Shown piece by piece: positions 22,800 through 33,620 of a DNA stretch of 64,000 bases (position 1 is the first letter of the stretch; every line of letters starts with the position of its first letter). Both the position numbers and the translations under genes were made by a program. Below the pieces are notes generated by a model. It was not told the origin of the DNA. It made no database searches and worked only from the letters and a program-made list of their open reading frames with translations. This DNA comes from Odobenus rosmarus divergens (taxonomy: Eukaryota > Chordata > Mammalia > Carnivora > Odobenidae): assembly GCF_000321225.1 (NCBI RefSeq), contig NW_004450483.1, positions 2,823,693-2,887,692 of the forward strand, read 5' to 3'.

Positions 22800-23142
22800 T
22801 CATCTGAACGGTCTTCAGTAGGAGACACTAAGAATATTATGCAGCCATCAACAAGAACGAGACAGATCTGATTGTGTGAATTAGGAGAGAATTACAAGAG
22901 TTGTTATTAAGGAGGGGAAAAAAAGGGGGGCAGAACAAATGAACAGTTTGATTCCAGGGATGCAAATTAAAAAGTGTATGCATAGGCACACGACATGATA
23001 GGTCGGTCATTTATAAAAGTTTTTAGAAGTAGAAAAGTGCACAGAGACCTTTCAGCAGTGGCTGTCTTTGTGATAAGACACTGGAAATGGGAGGGCTATG
23101 ATTTTTAAATCATTGTTAATCATCATTTTGTAATAAAAATTC
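22800..23142 (+). mobile_element. Old L1M 3' UTR fragment
   Basis: attatgcagccatcaacaag, cagaacaaatgaacagtttg, gtggctgtctttgtgataag and a terminal taataaaaattc are in the order of ancient L1M 3' ends on the plus strand. The two SINEs that follow landed in its A/T-rich terminus. Confidence 0.6.
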
Positions 23143-23342
23143 TTTTTTAAAATATTTTATTTATTTATTTATTAGACAGAGAGAGAGAGAGAGCACAAGA
23201 AGGAGGAGCCTCAGGCAGAGCAAGAGGGAGAAGCAGACTCCCCATGGAGCAAGGAGCCCGATGCGGGGCTTGATCCCAAGACCCTGGGATCGTGACCTGA
23301 GCCAAAGGCAGACTCTTAACCGACTGAACCACCCAGGCGCGA
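23143..23342 (-). mobile_element. Can-SINE, minus strand (first of a tandem pair)
   Basis: Reverse SINE ending gaaccacccaggcgcg. It is bounded by taataaaaattcttttt on both sides (23131 onward and about 23345 onward), a target duplication shared with the next SINE. Confidence 0.95.
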
Positions 23343-23356
23343 CATAATAAAAATTC

Positions 23357-23591
23357 TTTTTTTTATTTTTTAAATATTTTTATTTATTCATTCATGAGAG
23401 ACAGAGGGAGAGAGAGAGAGAGAAGCAGAGGGAGAAGCAGGCTCCCAAGGAGCAGGGAGCCCGATGNNNNNNNNNNNNNNNNNNNNNNNNNNNNNNNNNN
23501 NNNNNNNNNNNNNNNNACTCGATCTCAGGACCCTGGGATCATGACCTGAGCCGAAGGCAGACGCTTAACCAACTGAGCCACCCAGGCGCCC
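23357..23591 (-). mobile_element. Can-SINE, minus strand (second of a tandem pair), contains assembly gap
   Basis: Second reverse SINE in the same site. Its tail complement starts about 23357 and its head ends gagccacccaggcgccc at 23591. A third copy of taataaaaattctt follows. The 50-N run sits between the body words cccgatg and actcgatc. Confidence 0.93.
23467..23516. other. Assembly gap of 50 N
   Basis: Exactly 50 Ns inside a SINE. In other copies here the flanking words cccgatg and actcgatc are separated by cggg only, so the run is probably a fixed-size placeholder hiding about 4 bases. Confidence 0.98.
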
Positions 23592-23649
23592 ATAATAAAA
23601 ATTCTTAACATGTATGCTATGTTTATATCATCCTTGCACTGTCCGAAGC

Positions 23650-23868
23650 TTTTCCTGTCTTTTAATGTATTTGATCCGCATGATAATATCGCAATGAAAT
23701 CGGTATCATTAGGTCCATTTTGTACATAGGGAAATCTAGTTCAGAGCAGTTAAGTAACTTACTTGCCCAAAGCCTCCTAGCTGTTAACTGACAGAGTAGG
23801 GGTTTGAGCTCAGGCACTCCGACTCCAGAGTTTAGGCTTATAACCACTGCACCGCCTTCCAGAAGAGT
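23650..23868 (-). mobile_element. MIR, minus strand, nearly complete
   Basis: ttttgtacatagggaaatct, gcagttaagtaacttacttg, gtttgagctcaggcactccg and ggcttataaccactgcaccg are in reverse MIR order, including the tRNA-related head complement. Confidence 0.85.
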
Positions 23869-24493
23869 GTAATACAGGCACATAAATTACAAAGGAAATA
23901 CTGATAAAAGGTTAATATCTAAGGAGGAGCACCCACGTGACCTCTTCAGGGGCAAAACTTTCAAATTTTTCTAGCTATCTCTTATGATTATTATCTCCCT
24001 ATTTTTATATGTGTTGGCTGCTGTTTTTGATTTACCAATTCTAGAATAATCTACTGACTTCATGTTGTGGAAGATAAGGACTTCGCTCTCTTCTATTGCT
24101 ACTCCTTCCTTCCTTATTCCTGCTTTCCCCAAACTCAACTGCATCTATAGTCAATGCTTGAATCTCCGTGATCACGTATGTACATATATGGGTTAGCCAA
24201 GTAATCAGCTATAATTGCCTTGCCTTATTTTTTTTTTTTTGGTCTTTCTTAAGTTAATAGTTGGCTTATTTTTTTCATTGGTTAAGTTTCCTATGAATCC
24301 ATTCTTAAATTTTTCTAAATGTTCCATCAGATCTGTTTAAAAACAATAATTATTAGTTTTCAAGTGATCAAATATATTTGATATTTTATGAATTCCATTT
24401 TTCTGAGAGGACTCTCTCCTGAAGTTTTTAATCAAATGATTTTCTATACTGCTTAAATGTTTTTATCATGTTCTACTGCATTAAAAATACTAA
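23869..24493. other. AT-rich intergenic sequence
   Basis: No gene. AT-rich with T-runs (for example 24226-24240), probably diverged antisense L1, but too degraded to place. Confidence 0.4.
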
Positions 24494-24585
24494 GTGAGCA
24501 CAATGAATCATGGAACACTACATCAAAAGCTAATGATGTAATGTATGGTGATTAACATAACAATACAAAATTGTAAAAAAAAATA
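24494..24585 (+). mobile_element. Very short L1 3' end insertion
   Basis: About 90 bp matching only the last part of the carnivoran L1 3' UTR (gaatcatggaacactacatc, aatgatgtaatgtatggtga) with an A-rich end. aaaaatacta occurs on both flanks as a likely target duplication. Extreme 5' truncation. Confidence 0.85.
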
Positions 24586-25260
24586 CTATGAGGGTTTAAA
24601 GCAATTTTGAGGTGTGATGGGCTTGTGATAAACTGCACATACATAAATTGTACAATTTGAGACATTTGGCATATGTATACATCTTTGAAACAATACCACA
24701 GTCAAGATGTCTTTTAGCCCAGAAAGTCTCCTTGGGCCCCTTTGATAGACATCCCGCCTGTCTTTATAGACCTCATCCCCAAGAAACCACTGATCTACTT
24801 TCTATCACTATAGATTAGTTTGTATTTTCTAGAGTTTCTATAAATGGAATCATAGAGCATGTCCTCCATTTGTTTGACTTCTTTCATTTAGCATAACTAC
24901 TTTAAAACTCATTCACATTATTGCATATATCAGTAATTTATTCTTTTTTTTTACTGTAGTTTTCCATTGTGTAGATATATCACAATTTTTTTATCTGTTC
25001 ACCTTTTGACAATCATTCGGGTTGTTTTCGGTTTGGGGCTATTACAAATAAAGCTGTTATAAACATTTGCATGCGAATCTTGGCATGAATACAATTTCCT
25101 TTTCTCTGGATAAATATCTAGGAGTGAAGTGGCTGGATTGTAGGGTAGGTGCATGTTTAACCTTTTTAAAAAAACACCAAACTGTTTTCCAAAATAATCA
25201 TACCACTTTGTGTTCCCATCAGCAATATATGAGTTTCAGTTTCTCCATGTCCTTGCCAAC

Positions 25261-25728
25261 TGTGATGGTTAATTTTATGTGTCAACTTGATGGGGCTAAG
25301 AGTTGCCCAAATGGCTGGTAAAACATGAGTTCTGGGTGTGTCTGTGAGGGTGTTTCCAGAAGAGAGTAGCATTTGATTCTAGACCGAGTAAAGAAGATCT
25401 GCCCTCACCAAAGTGGACAGGCATCATCCAATCCACCGAGGATGGGGATGAACAAAAAGGTAAAGAAAGGGCAAATTCCCTCTCTCTTTTCTTGAGCTAG
25501 GACATGCATCTTCTTGAGCCCTTGGACTTTAAAGTTCCTGGTTCTCAGGCCTTTGGACTCAGACTGAATTAGACCACAGACTTTCCTCCTTCTCCAGCTT
25601 GCAGATGCCAGGTGTGGAACTTTTTAGCTTCCAGAACTGCATGAGCCAATTCCTACAATAAATATCCTCACATACATAATATATACATCCCATTGGTCCT
25701 ATTTCTCTGGGTAACCCTAAGTAATACA
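25261..25728 (+). mobile_element. Solo LTR-like element, TG...CA, 5-bp TSD
   Basis: A 468-bp unit starts TGTGATGGTTAATTTTATGT and ends CCCTAAGTAATACA. It is flanked by the 5-bp duplication CCAAC (25256-25260 and 25729-25733) and inserted cleanly into the antisense L1M. AATAAA at 25658-25663 would be the LTR polyadenylation signal, giving plus orientation. TG/CA termini and a 5-bp TSD suit an ERVL/MaLR-type LTR. The family is common in mammals but I cannot name it safely. Confidence 0.8.
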
Positions 25729-25817
25729 CCAACATACTTGTTATGATCACTCATTAATTTTAGCCATTCCAATAGGTATATAATACTATTTCATTATAGT
25801 TTAAATTTAAATTTCCT

Positions 25818-26007
25818 GGGGCATCTGGGTGGCTCAGATGGTTAAGCATCTGCCTTCAGCTCAGGTCATGATCTCTGGGTTCTGGGATCAAGCCCCGAGT
25901 CGGGCTCCTGGCTCAACAGGGAGTCTGCTTCTCTCTCTCCCTCTGCCTGCCGCTCCCTCTGCTCATGCTCTGTCTCTCTCAGGCTCAAATGAATAAATAA
26001 AAATCTT

Positions 26008-26038
<31 letters not shown>

Positions 26039-26040
26039 AA
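25818..26040 (+). mobile_element. Can-SINE, plus strand, with (AAAT)n tail
   Basis: Head gggcatctgggtggctcaga, body caagccccgagtcgggctcc, CT-rich region, then AATCTTT and an (AAAT)n run at about 26008-26040. Inserted in the antisense L1M. Confidence 0.95.
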
Positions 26041-26131
26041 ATTTGCATTCCCCTAATGATTAATAATATAGAGTATCTTCTTAAGTGCTTATTTGCTATC
26101 CAGAGATCTTCTTCTGTAAAGAGCTCATTCA

Positions 26132-26328
26132 GAGATGCCTGGGTGGCTCAGTCCGTTAAAGTGTGCCTTTGGCTCAGGTTATGATCCTGGGGGGTCCCCG
26201 CCCCATGGCGGTCTCCCCGCTCAGCAGGAAGTCCGCTTCTCCCTCTGCTCCTCCCCCCACTCATGCTTGCGCGTGCGTGTGTGTGCTTTCTCTCTCTCTC
26301 AAATAAATAAATAAAAATCTTAAAAAAA
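26132..26328 (+). mobile_element. Can-SINE, plus strand
   Basis: agatgcctgggtggctcagt head, diverged body (ggggggtccccgccccatgg), CT-rich region with a gtgtgtgtg insertion, AAATAAATAAATAAAAATC and A-run. Inserted in the same L1M. Confidence 0.94.
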
Positions 26329-27231
26329 AAGTCTGTTCGAACTTTTGCATAGTTTTAAATTGCATGGTTTGTTGTCTTATTGTTGAGTTTTGAGAGTTCT
26401 TTGTATTTTACTACAACAAGTTCTTTATCAGATATCTGGTTTGCAAAGATTTTCTCCCAGACTTGGCTTGTTTTTCATTCTTTTAAGAGTTAACAAAGGA
26501 AAACTATAAAAGAAAAGCCACATGGTTTTCTCAGATGGAAAAAAAAAGCATTTAAAACAATCCAACATCAATTACTGATAAAAAAAAAAACCCAACCAAT
26601 TTGGAATATAAGGGAATTTCTTTAACCTGATGGAAAGAATATAAAATCTTAAATTAAATATCATATTTAATGATAAAAGACTGAATGCTTTCCTCCTAAC
26701 ATCAGGAACAAGGCAAGTGTGTCTGTCCTCACTGCTTCTATCCAACACTGTACTGGAGGGTCTAGCCATTTAATAAGGCAAGAAAAAAGTTAAAAGGTAT
26801 CTCCATTGGAGAGGAAAAAGTAATACTGTCTTTATTCACAAACAACATGATCATCTATATAGAAAACCCAATAGTATCTACATAAATGTTATTAGAACTA
26901 AAAAATGAATTTAGGATAGCTGCAAATTACAAGGTAAATATGCAATTAAATTTCTATATGTTAGAAATAAACAATCAGTAACTAAAAATTTTTTAAATTA
27001 TACAATGGGTAATAACATATCTGACAGATGTATAAGACCTATGGATTAAAACCTATAAATATTGTTTAAAGAAATTAAATAAGACCTACATAAGTGGAGA
27101 GATATAGGATGGTCATGCATCAGAAAATTCATAGTTAAGATATGATATCTTCTTAAATTTGAAGAAATTTCTTCTTAAATTCTTAACTTTGATCTATAGA
27201 TTCAGTTCAATATCAATCAAAATTGATAGGC

Positions 27232-27640
27232 TGACATCAGAAAAGATGAATATCTACCATTTACATCAACATGGATAGAACTGGAGGGTATTACATTAAA
27301 TGAAATAAGTCAATCAGGGAAAGACAATTATCATATGTTTCACTCATATTTGGAATATAAGGAATAGTGCAGAGGACCACAGGAGAAGGAAGGGAAAACT
27401 GAATGGTAAGAAATCAGAGAGGGAGACAAACCATGACAGACTCTTGACTCTGGGAAACAAACTGAGGGTTGTTGGAGGGGAGGTGGGTGGGGGATGCAGT
27501 AACTGGGTGATGGGCATTAAGGAGGGCACGTGATGTGATGAGCACTAGGTGTTATACACAACTAATGAATCATTGAACACTACATCAAAAACTAATGATG
27601 TACTATATGTTGGTTAATTGAGTTTAAATAAAAAAATTGA
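27232..27640 (+). mobile_element. Carnivoran L1 3' end nested in older L1
   Basis: A younger 5'-truncated L1: gaatatctaccatttacatc (late ORF2), gggagacaaaccatgacaga (3' UTR), and terminal aatgaatcattgaacactac with A-rich tail. Older L1 sequence resumes after it, with aaaattgat-like flanks on both sides. Confidence 0.85.
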
Positions 27641-27761
27641 TTCTGAAATGTATCTGGAAATGTAAAGGAACTAAATTAGCCAAAAATACTTGAGAAGAAA
27701 AACAGAGTTGGAGAATTTATACTACCTGACTTTAACTCATCTTAATCTTAAAGTTACAGGA

Positions 27762-27950
27762 GGGGTACCTGGGTGGCTCAGTCAGTTAAGTGTCTGCCTT
27801 CAGCTCAGGTCATGATCCCAGGGGATCAAGCTCTATGTGGGGCTCCCTGCTTAGCGGGGAGCCTGCTTCTCCCTCTGCCTCTGCCTCTCCCCTTGCTTGT
27901 GCTCTGTCTCTCTCTCTCTCTCAAATGAATAAATAAAAAATCTTAAAAAG
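27762..27950 (+). mobile_element. Can-SINE, plus strand
   Basis: ggggtacctgggtggctcag head, body with ggggctccctgcttagcggg, CT-rich region, AAATGAATAAATAAAAAATC tail. Flanks aagttacagg and aagtttacag suggest the target duplication. Confidence 0.94.
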
Positions 27951-28004
27951 AAGTTTACAGCAATCAAGACAGTGCTGGGTTTGCAATTTAGCAAAATGTT
28001 CAAA

Positions 28005-28335
28005 TCTTTTGCTTATTTTATTATTGAGTTTTGAGAGTTCTTTTATACTCTGGATACAAGCCCTTTATCAGATACTTGATGTTCAAATTTTTTTTTTCTA
28101 GTCCTATGACTTATCTTTTCATTTTCTTGAGAGTGTCTTTTGATGAGCACAAATTTTAGTTTTGACAAAGACCAATTTATACATTTTTTTCTTTCATAGA
28201 CTGTGCTTGTGGCATCCTATCTAAGAAATTTTTACCTAACCTAAGGTCACAAAGATTTTCTCCTATGTTTTCTTCTGAAAGTTTTATAGCTTTAAGATCT
28301 TGAATTAAAGCCTGTAATCAATTTGAAGAAACTGA
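28005..28335 (-). mobile_element. L1 ORF2 C-terminal region, minus strand
   Basis: ttgagttttgagagttcttt, caagccctttatcagatact, gtgcttgtggcatcctatct and tcctatgttttcttctgaaa are the reverse strand of the L1 ORF2 region between the RT and Cys-rich parts. The same stretch occurs at 26370-26460. Confidence 0.8.
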
Positions 28336-28974
28336 GAAGCCCAAGGCCCTTTCAAGTGATCCTGATCTCACAGCCAAGACAACCTTTAAGTTCAATGAGT
28401 TTGAGTGATTGTTGATGGCCATGTGTAGACTACAATGTGTTTCTTCCAAGTATCAGAATAACATTTTAAATTGGCTTAAACAATAAGAGTGATTACTGGC
28501 TCATCAACTGCAAGTTTAAAGTGAGGGTGAGCTACAGGTTTGGTTTAGTTCACCAGCTCAGTGATGCCACCAAGGTCAGCGCCTCTACTGTCAGCCGCTT
28601 CCTAATTTGAGTTCTTTTTGGCTCACAGGAAGGTTGCCTACACCTCCTCAGAGCTCAGCGAGAAAGGGGGACTGCTGGTTGGATGCCCCCATCACATCCC
28701 AGATTGGACCACATGTGTAACTCTGAGTGTAGATCGGTAGCCAGCAATAAGGATGAGATTATTATGATTATTCTAGGTGTGAGCCACGTGCTTCACCACC
28801 AGAGGCAAGGGACAACCACTTCCCTAAAAGCACATGGACTATTCAGGTAACGTGGGGATGGTGAAGTATAAATTGAGGTAAATTTTAGAAGAAGAGGGAA
28901 TGGATGTTGAAGAAGCAGCCTGATTGTTACAGATGGATTTGGGGGCAGGGGACAAAACAGTTTGGGTAATGCCC
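28336..28974. other. Intergenic sequence, possible ancient repeat
   Basis: 28455-28960 has the feel of an old interspersed repeat (agtgattactggctcatcaa, ccagctcagtgatgccacca), but I cannot assign a family. No gene. Confidence 0.35.
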
Positions 28975-30935
28975 TATATCTGAAAAAATTCAATTTTTCC
29001 ATAGAAATTACTATTATTTGCAGATTTGTGTTTATATACCTGGAAAACTCAAAACAGTCAAACAAAATAATAAAAACATTAAGAAAATCCGGTAAGGTGG
29101 CTGATGGCAAAATTAACATGCAACCATAGCTTTCCTTATATAAACTACTATCAATTAGAAAATATAATAAACATAATATAAGAAAATATCTCATATATAT
29201 GGCAAACAAAGGGATGACATGCCTAGGAATAAATATTTTTTAAAAATCTTAAGGCCCTATGTGAAAAACACTTCCAAATCCTACTGAAGTACATTTTTTT
29301 ATTATTATGTTATGTTAATCACCATACATTACATCATTAGTTTTTGATGTAGTGTTCCATGATTCATTGTTTGCATATAACAGCCAGTGCTCCGTGCAGA
29401 ATGTGCCCTCCTTAATACCCATCACCAGGCTAACCCATCCCCCCACCCCCCTCCGCTCTAGAACCCTCAGTTTGTTTTTCAGAGTCCATCGTCTCTCATG
29501 GTTCCTCTCCCCCTCCGATTTCCCCCCCTTCATTCTTCCCCTCCTGCTATCTTCTTCTTTTTTTATCTTAACATATAATGTATTATTTGTTTCAGAGGTA
29601 CAGGTCTGTGATTCAACAGTCTTAGACAATTCACAGCACTCACCATAGCACATACCCTCCCCAAAGTCCATCACCCAGCCGCCCCATCCCTCCCACCCCC
29701 CACCACTCCAGCAACCCTCATCTACTGAAATACATTTTTAAGAGACTTGAATAAATGTCTTGGATAAGAAGATTCAATGTTGTAGCAATGTCAATCGTCC
29801 CTAAATGAATCTGTAAATCTAATGCAAGCTCAATAAAAATACTAACAGGATTTTTCTTAAGCGTGGGGAATTAAGACAAGGTCTTTCTAAAGTCTATGTG
29901 GAAAATAAATAGGCAAGAGTAGCCAGAAAAATGAAAATTAAGAGTTACAAGGGAGGACTCATCTTTATGACAAAGTATCATAAAGGTGCAATAATTGAGT
30001 TTGTCCTTGTCTCCCTATGACTAAGCAATAGCTGTGGAAGAGAAGAGAGAGTCCACAAATATTGAAAATATACCTTGAAATTCAGGGTACAAAAAGGGGT
30101 ATATTTCATATCAGAAAAAAAAGGTAAGCTATTTGGTAAGTTTTGTTGAGGCAACCAGTTAGCAATTCCTTACCAAAAAATTAAATGCTGATAAATCAAA
30201 GATATAAGTGTAAAAAATATTTTAAAAACTGGCAGTCCCAGAAGGAAGACTAATCTGTTTTAGTCTATTTTTAACATTCTTAGAATAGAAAAGAACTTTC
30301 CAAGCAAAGCCAAAACACAGGGGCTATGAGTTTCACCCCGTCAAAGTTACAATTAGCTATAGGGGGAGACAGTACAGTAAAAAAAAAAAAAAATTCATTT
30401 TAAAAGGAGAAAAGTCAAGAAAAATGTTTAAGACACATTTCACAAAGAGCTAATTTCCTGAATATGTAAAGAGTCTACAAACAAATAAAAAATACTAAGA
30501 GGCAAATGGACAAAGCACATGAACAAGCACTTTGTAGGGTGCAAAATGAGTCATAAGTGACAATGCAAGTCATAGTTCCATTTTTGAAATGTCAGATTGG
30601 AAAATATCAATAAATATGACAGAACACTACTGTCAAAAATATTGTCTTTTTTGTCACTCTCGTGCAAAATTAGAGTGTAAATCATTGCTCCTTCCCTGAG
30701 GAGCAAATTGGCATTGTCAATATAGCTTTGTTTTGACTCACCGACTCCACTTCTAAGTCTTTGTCTTACAGATATTCTTGTACAAGGATGTTCATAGAAA
30801 CAGTGTGTGTAAGCAAAAGACTGAAAACAACCTGAATGCCCCTCATTAGGGAGCCAGTTAAATAAATTATGATCCATTCATACAGTGGAGCCCTACTGTA
30901 GCAAAATAATGATTTTGAAATATCACCCAGTGTAT
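28975..30935 (+). mobile_element. Ancient L1M/HAL1-like LINE, plus strand
   Basis: Strongly decayed LINE in plus orientation: caattttttccatagaaatt-like RT region, tgcaagctcaataaaaatac, gtctatgtggaaaataaata and, near the end, acaaggatgttcatagaaac followed by taaattatgatccattcata. Interrupted at 29298-29721 by a younger L1. Confidence 0.65.
29298..29721 (-). mobile_element. Carnivoran L1 3' end, minus strand, with 17-bp TSD
   Basis: A 5'-truncated L1 of about 424 bp inserted antisense. The target duplication is ctactgaagtacattttt (29281-29298) versus ctactgaaatacattttt (29722-29739). It contains two related 3'-UTR modules: gttaatcaccatacattaca to cacccccctccgctc, and taacatataatgtattattt to cccaccccccaccac. 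Confidence 0.92.
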
Positions 30936-32869
30936 TTATTTTCCTGCTGGCTATTTTTTTTTTCTTTTCCTTTTTTCTTCCTCTGTGCCTGGGTTGTGAC
31001 GGTGAGGCCTGGAGGTCCAGGCTTGGGAGAGGTGCTCGTACTGCCTCTGGGTAGGGAAGGCTGATGCAGCCTAGAGCACAGAAGTCATTTTTCAGCTTTG
31101 ATGCCTGGCCCTTAATAAAGTTCAGAGGGAAGCCATGATTTTGAAGGTTCACCATCTCCTGAAATAGAAAAGGGACTTCTCAGAACTCCCAGAGCTGGAT
31201 TTTCCTATTTCCGGGACCAAAGTTTGGGGGATAGGCCACAGAGTAAAAGATGACAAAATGACATATAAGGAATGACTGCAAGGTGCCACCTGCCTAGTGC
31301 AGGAAGCAGTCAGCAAGGAGGGGCTGGGGAGGAGAGGGGAGAAGCTGGGTAGGGCGAGTATTCAGAAGGGCAAATTTGGCTCCCCTTCCAGGGAGCATGA
31401 AGATTGGGGAATCAGACCATCTTGGGGCTCTTGATCTGCTCTTCCAGGATAGTCCTACAGAGATGATAAGCCTTTAGCATAATGTCATGTCCCCGCTGGC
31501 TTGAGAGCGACCAGGAGCCCTACGTGAAAGAGTAGGCAAACCTGAGGGCGGTCCTCAGACCCCACAATCCCAGTGTGATGTGTAGAAAGCACCCAGGAGT
31601 CCCCAAGGAGCTATGGAAGCTTAAGACAAAAAGCCAGAGGGTGGAATCTTGATTCTGAAGACATTGTCAATCTCTGAGCACAGTGCCAGCAATTTGTGGG
31701 GCCAGCCAATCTCCATGGACCCCAGTGGGGGTACACCAGCCGCTGACCACACTGCAGGAGATTCTACCAAAAAAAAAAAAAAAAGTGTAGAACTGTGTAA
31801 TCTTGTATTTGCAATGCCGACTGACAGAAAGAGGCATAAGAAAAGATTCCAGTGGTTATACCCGGGGAAGGGGCTTACAGGATTGAAGGGCTGTCAGGTC
31901 TACGCAGACTCAGGGCAGATGTGAACTCCCCAAGACAAGCGTCAGTATTGCCCCCAGTAGACTAAGGACTCACTAAGCTCGAGGTCATCGTCTCCCCTAT
32001 CAGACTGGGGCTCTGTGAAGGCAAGAAATATGCCTTCCTCAGCAGGTGCTGGGTCTGGGGGCTTCCTGATTGTGTCTGTCAAGACCGTGGTGATGACCTC
32101 ACTGAGTCCTACCCCCCTGGCCACTAGCCACCCCCTCCCAGACCTTAGTAAACGTAGTCTGAAGGTGATAGTAAGTCATGGCTGGATGGGGACTGAGTGA
32201 TGGCTGAAAAGGTGGGTCCACAAGTGAACCTCACAAGCCTTGTAGAAAGGAGAGTCTGGTTTATGCCCGTTGTTCCAGTGTGATTATTAGTAACATCCCC
32301 CTGTACTCTTGAAAGTGTCCTGGTTTCGATGATTAATCATATGGTCACTATTTCTAAATAGTTTGCATAGAGTTCCCCAAAACTTCTGGAAGGGAGAGTC
32401 AAGGTTGTTCTCCCTTTGGTTTCCCCAATACCTCAGCTCTGGTTCAACATGCACTCACCCTTCATCTCGGGTGAGAGGGGTAGGGATGCATCCCACAGGG
32501 TCCCTGGCCTCAAGGGGCTTCTAGTCCAGCCAGGGACGAGGCAGGGAGGCAAGCAGAGAAGTAACACCACCAGATGGGGTTCTGTCAAGTGCTCAGCCAA
32601 TGTTACCAGAGCTCTAGAATCCTAGTCAGTGTCCTCCAGGCTTTTCCCTCAGATGGAAGTAATTGCAGACAATGATAAAAATAACAGTAGCTATCCATTG
32701 TGTGGTGCTGTCAAAAGGTAAGCACCTCCCTTCAGGAGTTCCCAGACCAAGGTGTGGAAGTGACTTTGACCCTGCCCCCTGGGAGAGCCTGGTCTGAAGG
32801 AAAATGCATAGCTTCACTCTTTCTTAGTCCCCAGATTGATGAGAGAAATTAGCCAAGCACATCACCATA
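30936..32869. other. Intergenic sequence, no gene seen
   Basis: Mostly unique. An A-run lies at 31769-31784. A weak L2-like end (ctggggctctgtgaaggcaa) lies near 32000. Frames are short and unrelated to any family I know. Confidence 0.4.
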
Positions 32870-33020
32870 AATTCTGTACAAAACTCTGCAGGATAATTGT
32901 CCTCATCCCCGTTTTACAGACGGAAAAGCTGAGATTCAGAGAGGTGATGTAACTTGGCAAGGTCGTACAGGGATTGAGTGTCATGGCTGGCATTCAAACT
33001 CCAAATCCCATTGTGATGTG
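32870..33020 (-). mobile_element. MIR, minus strand, cut by the LTR
   Basis: tcctcatccccgttttacag, gattcagagaggtgatgtaa and tggctggcattcaaactcca in reverse MIR order. It ends where the LTR at 33026 begins. Confidence 0.75.
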
Positions 33021-33025
33021 GTAGA

Positions 33026-33615
33026 TGATGTGGGAAACAAAGGCAGAAGAAAAATTATTAAATTTCCTTACTACATACAGCCCACTGCCAAGTCCTTGAA
33101 ACAGGCAGAGTGACATTCCTCTAGGGACTCAACTGCCTTGATGTTAATACTTTGCTAAGGGCAAAAGGCAATCTTAGCCTGACACCCTCCCCTCCCAGGA
33201 TCCTGTAAGTCTACTTTAATGTATAAAAATTCCTTTGGAAACTTCCTTTATCCCTAAACCCCCAAGATACATGTTGGTAATCATCCCCCAAGCATATGGC
33301 CCACCAATATACATCAGAAGGGTCTCATGACTAAGGTTTTATTAGACGGTAATAAATGACCTTTTCCCAATAATAGCTAGCCCCCTCAGGTCCTGGAAAC
33401 CTTGCTTCCAAAATTCCTTAGAGACTTATACACTATCCCTAATCCCCTCCCAACTTGAAAGTATGTAATGGGCCACTCCTCATGAACCCGGTGCAACTCT
33501 TTCTGCCCACGGGTCCTGTCCCCATGCTTTAATAAAATCACCTTTTTGCACCAAAGACTTCTCAAGAATTCTTTCTTGGCCATCGGCTTCGAACCCTAAC
33601 GTCTTCCCTACGTCA
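33026..33615 (+). mobile_element. Solo LTR, plus strand, 5-bp TSD
   Basis: A 590-bp LTR runs from TGATGTGGGAAACAAAGGCA to CCCTACGTCA. It is flanked by GTAGA on both sides (33021-33025 and 33616-33620). AATAAA at 33531-33536 is the expected polyadenylation signal, followed by a short R/U5-like segment (ttctttcttggccatcggct). No internal retroviral sequence adjoins it, so it is a solo LTR formed by recombination. Endogenous retroviral family not named. Confidence 0.85.
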
Positions 33616-33620
33616 GTAGA

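Larger units (their letters stand above)
24605..26490 (-). mobile_element. Old L1M, minus strand, interrupted by an LTR and two SINEs
   Basis: Reverse L1M 3' end and ORF2 C-terminal region: ctataaatggaatcatagag, tctaggagtgaagtggctgg, ccaaactgttttccaaaata. After the LTR and SINEs it continues with ttgagttttgagagttcttt and tttatcagatatctggtttg. Pieces are 24605-25260, 25729-25817, 26041-26131 and 26329-26490. Confidence 0.8.
26500..27995 (+). mobile_element. Old L1 ORF2 segment, plus strand
   Basis: Reverse-transcriptase-region remnants: ctgtcctcactgcttctatc, cactgtactggagggtctag and ttcacaaacaacatgatcat. After a nested L1 and SINE it continues as tctggaaatgtaaaggaact and tttacagcaatcaagacagt. 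All frames are broken. Confidence 0.75.

Noticed and set aside
23131..23605. Regularly spaced identical words suggesting an array
   Set aside because: They are target-site duplications of two SINEs, not a CRISPR or satellite array.
32570..32585. CCACCAGATGGGG as a third CTCF site
   Set aside because: Lacks the GGCGC-type 3' half and mismatches the core at its end.
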